A stretch of DNA of 64,000 nucleotides from Procambarus clarkii (GCF_040958095.1 NC_091198.1:34438689-34502688); one strand, 5' to 3'. Positions 11,350 to 22,863 are shown, numbered from the stretch's first letter. The notes: a model not told the origin generated them from the sequence alone. Made by a program: numbers and translations.

Positions 11350-11485
11350 CTGTTGACATATGTTTGGCGTCAGCAGCAATAAGTGCCGCCTTAGCTTGGG
11401 GACAGTTGACATTAGTGCGGGCGAGGGCTGCTGGCCGCAGCAGGGACTGAAGATGCAGGAGCCTGACCGCTGCCACTCGTGCCAT
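11350..11485 (-). CDS. ECHS1: Enoyl-CoA hydratase, mitochondrial: exon 1 (transit peptide)
   Basis: Minus-strand ATG at 11,483-11,485 with A at -3 and G at +4. It opens 45 codons (MARVAAVRLLHLQSLL...KHMST) and ends after one base at donor GTTAGC (plus 11,344-11,349). The peptide is rich in Arg, Ala and Leu with no acidic residue until a single Asp near its end, as in a mitochondrial transit peptide. The exit phase (1) matches exon 2 at 3,210-3,410, giving Ala then [11 protein letters not shown] at the junction. The surrounding 200 bp are GC-richer than the flanks, as for a promoter-proximal exon. I infer that intron 1 is about 7.9 kb, nearly all of it transposons. Exon identity rests on phase, position and peptide composition; a transcript would settle it. 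Confidence 0.72.
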
Positions 11486-11486
11486 C

Positions 11487-11540
11487 TTACAGGGGATACT
11501 GAGGCAGGTCACTTCGTACACAACACGGAACCTTCACCAT
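11487..11540 (-). other. Upstream ORF in the ECHS1 leader (17 codons)
   Basis: An ATG at 11,538-11,540 (minus) opens 17 codons and stops at TAA (11,487-11,489), leaving one base before the ECHS1 ATG. If the transcript starts upstream of 11,540, this uORF would be met first and would end next to the main start, a layout that can tune reinitiation. The transcription start is not known. Confidence 0.4.
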
Positions 11541-11589
11541 GACGGACACACAATTTTCCGTTTCGTGTATTTCCCTGAGGGCCAGTGAC

Positions 11590-11668
11590 ACTATTTATTT
11601 ATTTATTTATTTATTTTATTTATTTATATATATACAAGAAGGTACATTGGGATTGTGAGGATACATAG
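11590..11668 (-). repeat. 3B LINE 3' tail, left half (split by I-like-2)
   Basis: A (TTTA)n tract, then 'acaagaaggtacattggg' and 'gaggatacatagcatag'. The remainder of the same 3' UTR is at 18,046-18,239, which starts again with 'catagcatag'. This 10-bp duplicate marks the I-like-2 insertion between them. The tract begins about 50 bp upstream of the ECHS1 leader. Confidence 0.75.
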
Positions 11669-12250
11669 CATAGTTTAGTTTAGTTCATTTATTATGCACC
11701 CCATACCCATCTTGTGGGCGGTAGTGGAAAGGGTTACAGAGACACATAACGGGCTCAGGGACTGAACTCCACAATTCATTTAGCTAAGCAAGTTACAATC
11801 TTGATGAGCTAGTTACAAAATTCAATATAAGTCATCACATCAACAATGGGTTCGAGATCGACCTCAAGTACAGGTTCTAAATTAAGCAACTGACATATGT
11901 GGAGAGTTAGTGTCAAAATTTATATGTTTGTCCTGCACACCGCCCCCCATCCAGTGGGCAGCGGTGGATAGGTTACAATCACTTCGTTACTACCTACAGT
12001 TAGCAAACTGGGGATATTTGGCTAAAATTTCTGGTAGCAGATCATTTTGAATGAAATATTGACACATCGCTGGAACATTGGTTATAGAATTGTCTCTAAA
12101 TTCACGTATCTTTTCGCACTCCATCACATAGTGACGGAGGGTGTGCGAATAATTTTGTTGACACAGTTTACATTTGGTCAGGTCTACATCAGCAGATAAT
12201 GAGAATTCCCAGATATACTTGTAACCGAGTCTAAGCCGAGCAGTAGTGAA
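11669..12250 (-). mobile_element. I-like-2 non-LTR element, 3' part (minus)
   Basis: Reverse complement of 52,310-52,890: a 3' UTR with 'ccccatccagtgggcagcgg' and the coding end with the C-terminal zinc knuckle (CKLC, then H and C in 'HTLRHYVMEC', near 12,120-12,180). It begins at the left with TTTAGTTTAGTT, the reverse of the AACTAAACTAA tail. The element resumes at 17,816-18,045, after the 3A copies that interrupt it at a 'gtagt/gtaac' site. Confidence 0.8.
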
Positions 12251-12429
12251 TTAACTTAATTAACCCCCTGTCAACTAGTGGGGCTAGGTTTCCTAAGTCA
12301 CATTGTTTCATTTTCTGACTTAATTTTTAACTTACTCTTAACTAGTCATTTACTGAAATTATTTAATTGAGTGCATAAATAGTTTTTCAGGTCTTATTAA
12401 TTATACAGTCATAACTGAACTATTTATAC
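12251..12429. other. Unidentified 180 bp between nested elements
   Basis: AT-rich sequence ('ttaattaaccccctgtcaac') lying between the I-like-2 break and the 3A tail. It does not match either neighbour by eye. It may be the end of another insertion. Confidence 0.35.
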
Positions 12430-14108
12430 AATACAATACAATACAATTTTATTTAGGTAAGGTACATACATACAATAAATATTTACAAGGATTGTTTGAC
12501 TTATAGGTAGAGCTAGTACATACAATGCCTAAAGCCACTATTACGCAAAGCGTTTCGGGCATGATAAACTTAAATGACAAGCTTAATACTAATTGAGCAT
12601 AATGAGTAGAATGAAAACAAGAAATGAAAACATAGATGAAAAAGCAGCACAAATACAATTATGTCGACAAACAGCGCTCTTTAAAGAAAAAAACAGACAT
12701 TGGTTGACAATAGAAGGGTAAGGTAGGTTACAGGGAATTTATTAGGTATAGCTTCGCTTTAACTTAAACTGGTTGAGAGAGGTACAGTCTTTAACATGGT
12801 TGGGAAGGTCATTCCACATTCTGGGCCCCTTGATTTGTAGAGCATTTCTAGTTTGATTAAGTCGTACTCTAGGAATATCAAAACTGTATTTATTTCTGGT
12901 GTGATGCTCATGGGTTCTGATACAACCTTCTATGAAGCTTTTGAGATCAGGATTGGCATTATAGTTTAGCGTTTTATATATGTATAATACACATGAGAGA
13001 ATGTGCAGTGACTTAATGTCTAACATATTCAGAGATTTAAGTAGGGGTACCGAGTGATGTCTGGGGCCAGAATTGGATATTGTCCTAATAGCAGCTTTGT
13101 GTTGAGTAATTAGAGGACGTAAGTGATTTTAGGTAGTAGAGCCCCAAGCACAAATACCATAGTTGAGATATGGATAGATAAGGGAGTAATAGAGAGTCAC
13201 CAGGGCAGGGCGTGGTACATAATATCTGATCTTAGAAAGAATGCCCACAGTTTTTGAAACTTTTTTTGATATGTTTAGAATGTGTCCCTGGAAATTAAGC
13301 TTGTGGTCAATGAGAATGCCAAGGAATTTGCCATCTAATTTGTTACAAATTTGGGTATTGTTTATTTTGAGATTTATTTGATTAGAGGATTTATTGCCAA
13401 ACAGAATATAGAAGGTTTTGTCAATGTTAAGGGTGAGTTTGTTGGCAGTTAGCCACAGATGGACTTTATTTAGCTCAGTATTTACTGTGGCATTTAGAGC
13501 AAGGGGATCAGGACTGGAGTAAATGAAGGTTGTGTCGTCAGCAAATAGAATTGGTTTGAGGTGTTGGGAGGCATTTGGAAGGTCATTAATGTAGATGAGA
13601 AAGAGGAGAGGGCCAAGTATGCTGCCCTGGGGAACACCAATGTTGATGGGTAGGGTGGGAGAAATTGTATTATTCACAGAAACATATTGGAGCCTGTCAG
13701 TAAGGTAGGATTTGAGGTATTGTAGGGAGTGTCCTCTGACTCCATAATGATGTAATTTAAGAAGAAGGTTTTGGTGGTTGACAGTGTCAAAAGCTTTACG
13801 CAGGTCCACAAACACCCAACAGGGAACTCATTTTTATCAAGAGCTGTATGAATCGAGTTAAGCATACTAATAAGTGCATCGTTAGTGCTTTTTTTGGGTC
13901 TGAAGCCATATTGGCAAGGGCTAAGTATATTGAGTTTGGCTAGATATGAGTAAAGCTGCTTATAGATTAGTTTTTCAAAAATTTTTGACAAGTTTGGCAG
14001 GATAGATATAGGTCTGTAGTTGTTAACATCTGTGAGATTACCACATTTGTGGACAGGCGTTACTCTCGCTTTTTTAGAATATCTGGGAAGGTTTGGAGTT
14101 TGGATTTA
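12430..14108 (-). mobile_element. 3A non-LTR element, 5'-truncated copy (minus)
   Basis: Tail (ATACA)n at the left, then the 3' UTR with 'gcgtttcgggcatg', then coding sequence on the minus strand: C-terminal domain (13,026-12,742), RT palm with FADDTTF and GVPQGSILGP (13,815-13,129), and fingers (13,991-13,674). Single-base breaks separate these frames (near 12,760, 13,130 and 13,810). It nearly equals the reverse complement of 16,150-17,815, and the two copies face away from each other, with tails outward. Confidence 0.88.
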
Positions 14109-14109
14109 T

Positions 14110-17100
14110 AGTTAATAATCATTAGCTTAAATTTGCCTATGCTTATTATTCAACTTTTCTTTGATTTCATTTATTACCTAGGTTGCCTAGCCTCGCCATG
14201 CTCCCTTACTCCATTGTACCCCTGGCTTTGCCTGCATCTGAAATTGCAAATTGTTACTTACAGTGTACCTGAGGGTACTTGTAAGCAATCTACCTCATTT
14301 TTCCTTTTTGCTCAATTTGTTTTTGTATTGCTTAGTCTTGTTTATATTTTTGTTTTGTATTTCTATATCTTGTGTTTTGTATAGTCCATGTTTATATGTT
14401 TTTTCGTTAATCTCATTTATTACCTAGGTTGCCTAGCCTAGCCATACTCCCTTACTCCATTGTACCCCTGTAAGCCCCTTTTGTGTTTGCTTTGTACAGT
14501 ATTGTGTACATTTTTTTCCCTATTTTATAGCTTATTTCTACCTTGTTATTTGCCTTTCTTCCCTTGTTTTTCCTGCAATCAGCTTTTTTTTTATGCAGAC
14601 AAGTATAGACCCTGAACTTAACCTCTTATCCACTATCTATGACAATTATCACTTTAATGATCTAAATTGCAGATATTTTGCAGCACATGATGTAAACAAT
14701 GTATTAACTCATAATCACAATATCTCTGTAATCAATTTGAACGTTAGATCCCTAGGTAAACACTTTGATGATGTTAGTGCTTTGATTGAAGCTATTGACA
14801 ACAAATTCTCTTTTATTATACTTACTGAAACATGGTTGAAAGAGGATACTACTCAGCTCTTTAACATGCCTAACTACTCAGCAATTCACAACTGTCGTCA
14901 ACTTCAGAGAGGTGGTGGCACTGCTCTTTACTACCACCAAGAACTAACATGCTTAAAAGAAATTAGAACCAGAGACTGCTATGGGGAGTATATCTTCGCC
15001 AGCTTCAGAGTCAAGGGTGCCGAGTCTGTCCCGACGGTGGGTGCAGTTTATAGAATTCCTAACACTGATGTGTCCGAATTCAACTCAAACCTTAGAAATC
15101 TAATATTTGATAACAGACTGAACAAAAACCACCTAATTATCGCAGGGGACTTTAATATTGACCTCTGCGAACCTGAACACCCTACTGCTGTTAGCTTCCT
15201 CAACTGTATGAATTCCTGCTTCCTCATACCCTTAATCACTAGACCTACTAGAATCACTGATAGCACTGCCACGACGCTAGATCACATCTGGACAAACATA
15301 ACCTCTCCGCTTACTTCAGGTATAATCACCGATAGCACTACAGACCATTACCCCACATTTCATTAGCAAACCACCTCTTGAGTCAAGAGTGATACGTTTT
15401 AGACTACACAATGAAACTGCTATAGACAATTTTATAACTGCTGCTGATAATGTCAACTGGGAGTCCGAGTTAGGTAACATAGTGGACATCAACCTAGCAG
15501 TGCAATCTTTTCTTCAAAAAACTCTTAGCCTTTATAATACCCACTGTCCTATGCTTACAAAACAAGTCACAACCAAAAGGCTAAACAATCCCTGGCTTAC
15601 AAAGGGAATACTTAAATCTATTAATAAAAAACATGACCTTGAGAAGAAGTATAGGTTAGGAATTGTCTCCAAAGAATTCTCAAAGAATTACTCATTATTG
15701 CTGTCTAAGATAATTAGACGAGCCAAAACTAAATACTACGAAGATAAATTTACCCAAATAAAGAGCAACATTAAACAAACTTGGAGAACAATTTCTCAAA
15801 TATTGGGATCAAAGAAGTCTTTAAATAACAAACCGACTCTCCTGTCTAATAACGATGGTCAGCTTTCAGCCTCTGATTCTGCTATTGAGTTCAATAGGTT
15901 CTTCTCTTCCATTGGTTCATCCCTTGCAAATGATATTCCATCTTCCAGTACAGACATTAAGGACTATCTTACAGGTAACTATCCACAGTCTCTGTACCTA
16001 AAGCCTATTAATTCCACTGACGTCAATGAGATAATCCTTTCCCTTAAAACCAAGTCTGGTGCCCTTGAGGAGATACCAACTTTTATTTACAAAAAAGCCT
16101 CCAGATCTTTAGCCCCTGCTATTGCTTTGCTCTTCAACAAGTCACTTGAACTCCAAACCTTCCCAGATATTCTAAAAAAAGCGAGAGTAACGCCTGTCCA
16201 CAAATGTGGTAATCTCACAGATGTTAACAACTACAGACCTATATCTATCCTGCCAAACTTGTCAAAAAATTTTGAAAAACTAATCTATAAGCAGCTTTAC
16301 TCATATCTAGCCAAACTCAATATACTTAGCCCTTGCCAATATGGCTTCAGACCCAAAAAAAGCACTAACGATGCACTTATTAGTATGCTTAATTCGATTC
16401 ATACAGCTCTTGATAAAAATGAGTTCCCTGTTGGGTTGTTTGTGGACCTGCGTAAAGCTTTTGATACTGTCAACCACCAAAACCTTCTTCTTAAATTACA
16501 TCATTATGGAGTCAGAGGACACTCCCTACAATACCTCAAATCCTACCTTACTGACAGGCTCCAATATGTTTCTGTGAATAATACAATTTCTCCCACCCTA
16601 CCCATCAACATTGGTGTTCCCCAGGGCAGCATACTTGGCCCTCTCCTCTTTCTCATCTACATTAATGACCTTCCAAATGCCTCCCAACACCTCAAACCAA
16701 TTCTATTTGCTGACGACACAACCTTCATTTACTCCAGTCCTGATCCCCTTGCTCTAAATGCCACAGTAAATACTGAGTTAAATAAAGTCCATCTGTGGCT
16801 AACTGCCAACAAACTCACCCTTAACATTGACAAAACCTTCTATATTCTGTTTGGCAATAAATCCTCTAATCAAATAAATCTCAAAATAAACAATACCCAA
16901 ATTTGTAACAAATTAGATGGCAAATTCCTTGGCATTCTCATTGACCACAAGCTGAATTTCCAGAGACACATTCTAAACATATCAAAAAAAGTTTCAAAAA
17001 CTGTGGGCATTCTTTCTAAGATCAGATATTATGTACCACGCCCTGCCCTGGTGACTCTCTATTACTCCCTTATCTATCCATATCTCAACTATGGTATTTG

Positions 17101-17815
17101 TGCTTGGGGCTCTACTACCCAAAATCACTTACGTCCTCTAATTACTCAACACAAAGCTGCTATTAGGACAATATCCAATTCTGGCCCCAGACATCACTCG
17201 GTACCCCTACTCAAATCTCTGAATATGTTAGACATTAAGTCACTGCACATTCTCTCATGTGTATTATACATATATAAAACGCTAAACTATAATGCCAATC
17301 CTGATCTCAAAAGCTTCATAGAAGGTTGTAACAGAACCCATGAGCACCACACCAGAAATAAATACAGTTTTGATATTCCTAGAGTACGACTTAATCAAAC
17401 TAGAAATGCTCTACAAATCAAGGGGCCCAGAATGTGGAATGACCTTCCCAACCATGTTAAAGACTGTACCTCTCTCAACCAGTTTAAGTTAAAAGCGAAG
17501 CTATACCTAATAAAGTCCCTGTAACCTACCTTACCCTTCTATTGTCAACCAATGTCTGTTTTTTCTTTAAAGAGCGCTGTTTGTCGACATAATTGTATTT
17601 GTGCTGCTTTTTCATTTATGTTTTCATTCTACTCATTATGCTCAATTAGTATTAAGCTTGTCATTTAAGTTTATCATGCCCGAAACGCTTTGCGTAATAG
17701 TGGCTTTAGGCATTGTATGTACTAGCTCTACCTATAAGTCAACCAATCCTTGTAAAAAAATTTTGTATGTATGTACCTTACCTAAATAAAATTGTATTGT
17801 ATTGTATTGTATTGT
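14110..17815 (+). mobile_element. 3A non-LTR retrotransposon, near full length
   Basis: A leader of about 480 bp (14,110-14,592), one long reading frame (14,593-17,524), a 3' UTR with 'gcccgaaacgctttgcg' and 'agtggctttaggcattg', and a (TTGTA)n tail ending near 17,815. It is the best-preserved member of the family in the window. Clade assignment to the CR1/L2 group is by motif resemblance only. Confidence 0.88.
14593..17524 (+). pseudogene. 3A ORF2: AP endonuclease - reverse transcriptase, one frame break
   Basis: Encodes the nicking and copying enzyme of a CR1/L2-like LINE. The endonuclease half (14,593-15,366) shows NVRSLGKHFDDV, TETWL, IIAGDFNIDL and LDHIWTN. The RT half (15,389-17,524) shows RPISILPNLSK, FVDLRKAFDTVNH, GVPQGSILGPLLF and FADDTTFIYS, then a C-terminal domain with YGICAWGSTT and HHTRNKYSFDIPRVRL. 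A small deletion near 15,360, compared with 6,970-7,000 in the other copy, shifts the frame between the halves. Apart from that break the frame is open, so the copy is recent. No ORF1 is seen in the leader. Confidence 0.88.
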
Positions 17816-18045
17816 GGTAACATCTAGAAGTCTGCTGATTTTATTGGATGATCCACAGATGTGTGGCTCCTCTTGCATGATAGTATGATGATAGATGGAA
17901 TTACTGGTGTCAATTTCACTTTGCCTCAGATCTACAAGATCTTGTTGAAGTTCTCGGTGTACTGCTGCTCTCAGATTGCTCATTGACAATCCAAGGTTAC
18001 ACTCAACGGCTCCTTTAAAGGCAGATTCTTTGGCTAACTTATCAG
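17816..18045 (-). mobile_element. I-like-2 element, continuation (minus)
   Basis: Continues the element broken at 12,250: minus-strand reading gives MSMSNLRAAVHRELQQDL, then QEEPHICGSSNKISRLLDV, matching 52,130-52,320 on the plus strand. It ends at 'ttatcagct', next to the duplicated 'catagcatag', so the element is 5'-truncated within its RNase H region. Confidence 0.8.
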
Positions 18046-18239
18046 CTCATAGCATAGTAATAACATTCTTGTAAAACCACTAGTACGCGCGGCGTTTCGG
18101 GCAGGTCCTTAATCTAAGAAACTTATAAGTAGGTAAATACTTGCAAAATTTATAAAAATGATAACAGTTACATAGCATGAAAAAAATAAAAGACGAGAGA
18201 AAAATTGTAGGTATATTAAAGCACATAGGTAGCTCAGAG
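18046..18239 (-). repeat. 3B LINE 3' UTR, right half
   Basis: Resumes the 3B tail broken at 11,668, with 'cattcttgtaaaaccactag', 'ggcgtttcgggcaggtcc' and 'taagtaggtaaat'. It runs into GCCCCGTCAAG at 18,240, the target duplication of the next element. Confidence 0.7.
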
Positions 18240-18435
18240 TGCCCCGTCAAGTATGTTTATTGAGATAAGCAATAAATACATCTCAAAGGGATAGAGTAGC
18301 TTAGGCTATTTCTACCCCCCTCTACTTCAAGTCCCTCAAGGGGCGCACAAATGCGATGAGTACAAATAGACAAATAACATTACAAGAATCCCATTTAACA
18401 TTGCAGGTTAATATAGTAAGTACAGCATATAATTG

Positions 18436-19627
18436 TTACACTCTTGGGGCAAAATTCTTGTAGCTCCTAAGTATACTGTCTATCATACCATTATCACACA
18501 TCCAAACAATTTGATGTGATACACTATTTATTTCCTTATTTCTATAGTTTTCAATAAGTTGACACTCTAATACATAATGTTCTAAGGTGTGGGCGTGCGG
18601 CATACTACATAATTTACACTCCTTATCTTTTTCACTGACATCAACACCGTATTGCCAGATATATTTGTATCCTAATCTTAATCTCATGTAAATTGAATCC
18701 TTCCAAGTAGACTTTCCTTTACCATAAGTGAAGGACGAATTTGTATTTATTATTGAATAATTCTTAAGTGTGTTACCACTCTCCACCATTGCCATTCTCT
18801 TTATCATTTCTTCACCCTCTTGGATCATCTTGATTCTTGTTTTTATTTGTTTCAAGGTTAACTGACATACAACATCAACAAGAGTTTTTTCAGTGGCTCT
18901 CTTCGCTATGTCATCAACTACCTCATTCAACAGTATTCCCACATGTGAAGGGATCCACATGAATCTTACTTTATACCCAGTTTTTTCTAATTTCTTAACA
19001 TTCTCTCTACACTCTATCACAATATTCTGATATACTGGGCGTCTGCTATTTAAAGACTCTAACGCTCCTCTGCTGTCAATAAAGAGGCAAGCATTTTTAC
19101 CACATTTGACTACTTCCTGTAATCCTGCTAATACATCTTGGAGTTCAGCCTGCGTTGAAGAGACATTGTCAGTTAAGCGGCGTCCAATAACAGTATCTAC
19201 AGTGCCGATGTCAGTGTACTCCCTGATCAAGACTCCACATCCTGCCTTCCCATCCCTAGCTACTGACCCATCACAATATACATGTAGAGTGTTTTCTGTA
19301 GGCAGTTTTCTAATTATACAATCATATGTTGCCCTCAGCTCTCCTATTTCATACATACTTTTTTCCTTTGCAAGGGAGTAATTACTACATCTACATTACA
19401 ATCCTCCCATGGTGGTGTGAATTTTCTCTTGGGCACAACAATACACTCTGTAATAACATCGTACTTTATAACATTAGTGCATATGTTATTCATATATACT
19501 CTCTTCTTCATCATACACTGTTCACTACTTCCCACCTTTTGAACCGAGAGGATTAATTCATTAGCTCCCCCACCTCTCATTAATCTAATGGCAGAGGCTA
19601 CATTTATCTCTACAATTCTATCCCCAA
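18436..19627 (-). pseudogene. I-like-1 ORF2 C-terminal part: RNase H and zinc knuckle
   Basis: The minus-strand frame 19,356-18,436 holds an RNase HI domain: HVYCDGSVARDG with the first Asp, STQAELQ with the Glu, FIDSRGALES with the second Asp, and FMWIPSHVGILLNEVVDDIAKR with the last acidic cluster. A CX2C-H-C knuckle follows (CKLCSMPHAHTLEHYVLEC). A frame break near 19,350 separates the preceding linker (19,580-19,344). It is truncated by the insertion at 19,627 and cannot be active alone. Confidence 0.85.
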
Positions 19628-20482
19628 TAGATTGTAAGAGAAGAATAACCGAGATACAGCTGAAAGGTTATAGTGTGAAATTCATGTGGATTCCATCTCA
19701 TGTTGGAATAGTGCTCAACGAGGTGGCGGATGATTTGGCCAAACGTGCCACATCAAAACCACAAGTTGACATTGAATGTGAATTCACAATGAGACAAATA
19801 AGAAGCAAAATCAGAAATATTCAGGCACAGGCGGGAGTGGAGAGGAGAGAGATAATGTATGAGAGAAGTCAAACCATGCAACACTACATGTATGTGAGTC
19901 AAAACACCCATTTCACTTATGGTAAAAGGAGAAATGCTTGGAGTGACTCTGTGTACATGCGGCTCAGGCTTGGGTACAAATATTACTGGGAATATGGGAT
20001 AGGTGTTCATGATAATGACACGAAGTGTAAACTATGTGGTATGTTAAGGTCTCACACCCTTGCCCATTATGGTCTTGATTGTCCGTTGATTAATGTATAT
20101 AGAAACACTGAGATAAGGACTGTTCCTGAGCAAATAGCCTGGATGTGTCACAAAGGAAAGGTTGATGATATTCTTGAGAGATATAAGAATTTTGCACCAA
20201 GACTGTAATATTTTGTTGAATTATCTGCATGTCTCTTGCAAATTGTCTATACAGTATAACTAGGTCATAAAAGTATTTGTGTGTACGTCTGATACCATAC
20301 TACTTGTGAAGGAGGAAATGTATATGTTTATCTCTCAGAATGTTTGGTAACAGGTTTATTGTTTGTGATGTGTGTCTATGTATGTACTAACACGTTGTAC
20401 TGAACGGGGTGAGAATAGCTTGAGCTACCTCATCCCTTTGTGTGTATTTTACCTCAATAAACTTATTTCAATTTCAATTTCA
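19628..20482 (+). mobile_element. I-like-1 element, 5'-truncated insertion (plus)
   Basis: Nearly identical to 48,628-49,680 of the I-like-1 copy at 45.4 kb. It starts within RNase H (DCKRRITEIQLKGYS), keeps FMWIPSHVGIVLNEVADDLAKR and the zinc knuckle (CKLCGMLRSHTLAHYGLDC), stops at 20,208 and ends in (TTTCAA)n. It is flanked by TCCCCAATA. Confidence 0.85.
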
Positions 20483-20528
20483 ATCCCCAATACTCTGTAG
20501 ATTCAACTCCATCCTCATTATCTCATTT

Positions 20529-20741
20529 GCCCCGTCAAGGCACTATAGTAGCCCCGTCGAGGCACTAGTAGCCTCGACGGGGACAGGAAGCCGGCGGCGT
20601 CTCGAAGGAACCCCCAATTGCGTTGATAATCGTTTCCAGCTAGATTTTGAAATTCAAAAGAATCTTGGCATTTACGGCGAGGGTAGTAAGTAAGTAATTA
20701 TCAAAAGAATGCACCAAACCGGCAAGGCTATGTAGCACCAT
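20529..20741. repeat. Palindrome-rich decapod-type repeat fragment
   Basis: Contains GCCCCGTCGAGGC and GCCTCGACGGGG around ACTAGTA (20,552-20,583), an almost perfect inverted repeat, preceded by a looser copy. It then runs into 'ggacaggaagccggcgg', which recurs in diverged form at 61,832-61,850. Family unknown. Confidence 0.5.
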
Positions 20742-21577
20742 CAAATGTGCGGGATAATCAGAGGGCGCTAAATATCACCAAGGATGCCAATACGAGAACA
20801 GAAACGCATAAGGTGAACGATATCAAAAGTATCAGAGTCGCCAAGAATTCTATTGAGGGACAGGTGACCGCGAGGGGCGGTCGGAAAACAAGACACACGC
20901 TCGTCCTGGAAGTCAGGACATTCAACAAGGATATGCACGACCGTAAGAGAGACAATGCAATTTGGACAATAAGGATCAGGGCGGCGCTCCATGAAGTGAC
21001 CGTGAGTTAAACGGGTATGGCCAATACGTAACCTAGCCAAAGCCGTTTCCCACCTCCGGCTACGGTGGTAGGAGGAAGGCCACTGGGACACACGACTCTT
21101 AAGAGTACGCAGTTTGTTACCAATAACAGAAGACCAACAACTCTGCCAGCGGGCAAGGATGGAGGCATGAATAACTGAGTAAAAGTCGGAATAAGGAATA
21201 CCTTTACGGGAGATGGGACAAGTGCGGATAGCTTCCTTAGCAGCAGCATCCGCACGCTCATTTAAAGAGACACCAACATGGCTGGGAACCCAGCAAAACT
21301 CAACCAACTTAAATTTACTGGAGATAAGAAACAGCCAATGTTGAATCTCGATGACCACCGGGTGGACTGGATTAAAGGACCCTAAAGCCATGAGGGCACT
21401 ACGAGAGTCAACTACCACCACAAAGGAGGATTGACACCGGGAAAGCAGGAGACGAAGAGCATAAATAATAGCATAAAGTTCTGCTGTGAAGATGCTAGCC
21501 TTCGGAGGAAGGCGACACATATAAGTGTGGTCAGGAAAAACAACAGAGTAGCCCACACCGTCAGCAGACTTAGACCC
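20742..21577 (-). pseudogene. RNase H-bearing LINE, C-terminal part, split by the Gypsy element
   Basis: The minus-strand frame 21,556-20,768 carries most of an RNase H domain: FTAELYAIIYALR with the Glu, VVVDSRSALMAL with the second Asp and FCWVPSHVGVSLNERADAAAKEA. A zinc-knuckle-like end follows (CPNCIVSLTVVHILVECPDF). The first catalytic Asp motif (FTDGS) lies at 28,988-29,015, on the other side of the LTR element, which broke this frame. Its RT part is not in the window. Confidence 0.82.
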
Positions 21578-22566
21578 TGTTATAAATATATGTGTGGTGC
21601 TTCTATGGGGGAACTGGTACTATTAAGGGGTAAGGGTAGTTAGAAGACAAGAGTATCAAATATGGGAGAGCTAAAAGGCCCGGCCCCCAAAATAAACTAT
21701 CCACAGTAGTAATAACTTCCTACTAGACCATATATGTTAGTCTAAGGGTTGATCAATGCGCTCCCACACAGGAAGGGATACTCTGTAATTCATGTACTTA
21801 TTTATTAACCCCTTAACAACCCCCCATATACACTCACACCAATAACAATAATAATAATAACTTTACCACACTATCTTACGTTAAAAGCCTTGGTCCACAT
21901 AGGCAGGATACAAGGTTTACACTAACAACAAGCTAGGGTAAAGTACTACTGGATAAGCACTGAAGCTGGATGCAGCTTAGGGTAGTGAGACCCCACGTGG
22001 TACCCTAATACAAAACACAACACTTAGGGTTACCCAAAACACTGGCAACTACTACCCCCAGGTCTCACCAATCGTTACTACCAGAGAAGGTACACTTAGA
22101 AATCATACAATACTTAACTTAATGGTACAGGAACTTAAGGTAAGGGAAATAAGTAAGAGGAGAAGGGAGAAGAGTAGGGGTGCAGCCACAGAGTAGGTCT
22201 CGTCCGCACGAACACCAGCCAGAGAAGGAACCTCCTAGCGACCAGCTAGGCCTCCCATGTCGTAGTGCCGGAAGGAGCCTAATTGATCGTGCAGCTAAGC
22301 ACATTAAAGATCTTCCCCTATGCAACGTATTGTTACTTTACAAATGATTAGAAAGTATTAGTAAGCAAAGTTGGTGCCTATGTTATTATTTAATAATCAA
22401 CCCCCAGCTCAGTCTTTAAATGCTCTTTGAGAAACAATAATAGTCTTACGTCTGGCAGGGAAGATACAAACAATTGCCGCTCGAGATGCACTCAACTGTA
22501 CTACCAGAAAGTTTAATAGCTCAATTTTGACCTCTGGTTTCCACTGGAGAACCCAGGGTCGTAACA
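21578..22566 (-). repeat. Gypsy LTR (3' LTR of the element)
   Basis: 989 bp, beginning TGTTATAAATA and ending GGGTCGTAACA. It matches the LTR at 27,767-28,987 throughout, apart from the 228-bp insertion in the latter and about eight base changes. Its outer flank is GACCC. Confidence 0.93.
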
Positions 22567-22585
22567 CTCCTCCCCCCTTCAGAGA
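22567..22585 (-). other. Polypurine tract
   Basis: On the minus strand CTGAAGGGGGGAGGAG abuts the 3' LTR, the expected plus-strand primer of reverse transcription. The 280 bp between it and the RNase H stop look non-coding. Confidence 0.8.
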
Positions 22586-22863
22586 AAAAAAAATGTGACT
22601 ACTAGAATAGTAGTCATATTTTTTTGTAAGAGTATACAGAGAATAAAAAGAAAAAACATGACAAAAACAAAAAATCAATCAAAAACAACAATTTCTCTGC
22701 AAGAAAAATACAAAGGAGTTCTCTGAAAGAAAAAAAATAAATAAATAAAAGAACAGGGAAGTAAATAAATTGGACACGGAATATTTAATGTCACAGGAGA
22801 ACCTAAAAAAAATTAACTAAAGCATGACAGTTGGTACATGGCTTTCTGTGGCTCAGATGAATG

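Larger units (their letters stand above)
18251..20528 (-). mobile_element. I-like-1 non-LTR element, 5'-truncated (minus), split
   Basis: Flanked by an 11-bp duplication GCCCCGTCAAG (18,240-18,250 and 20,529-20,539), of the size expected for I-type elements. It has a 3' UTR with 'gtccctcaaggggcgcac', then a reading frame to 19,627 and, after an inserted plus-strand element (19,628-20,482), a last piece at 20,483-20,528. The insert is bounded by TCCCCAATA on both sides. Confidence 0.85.
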
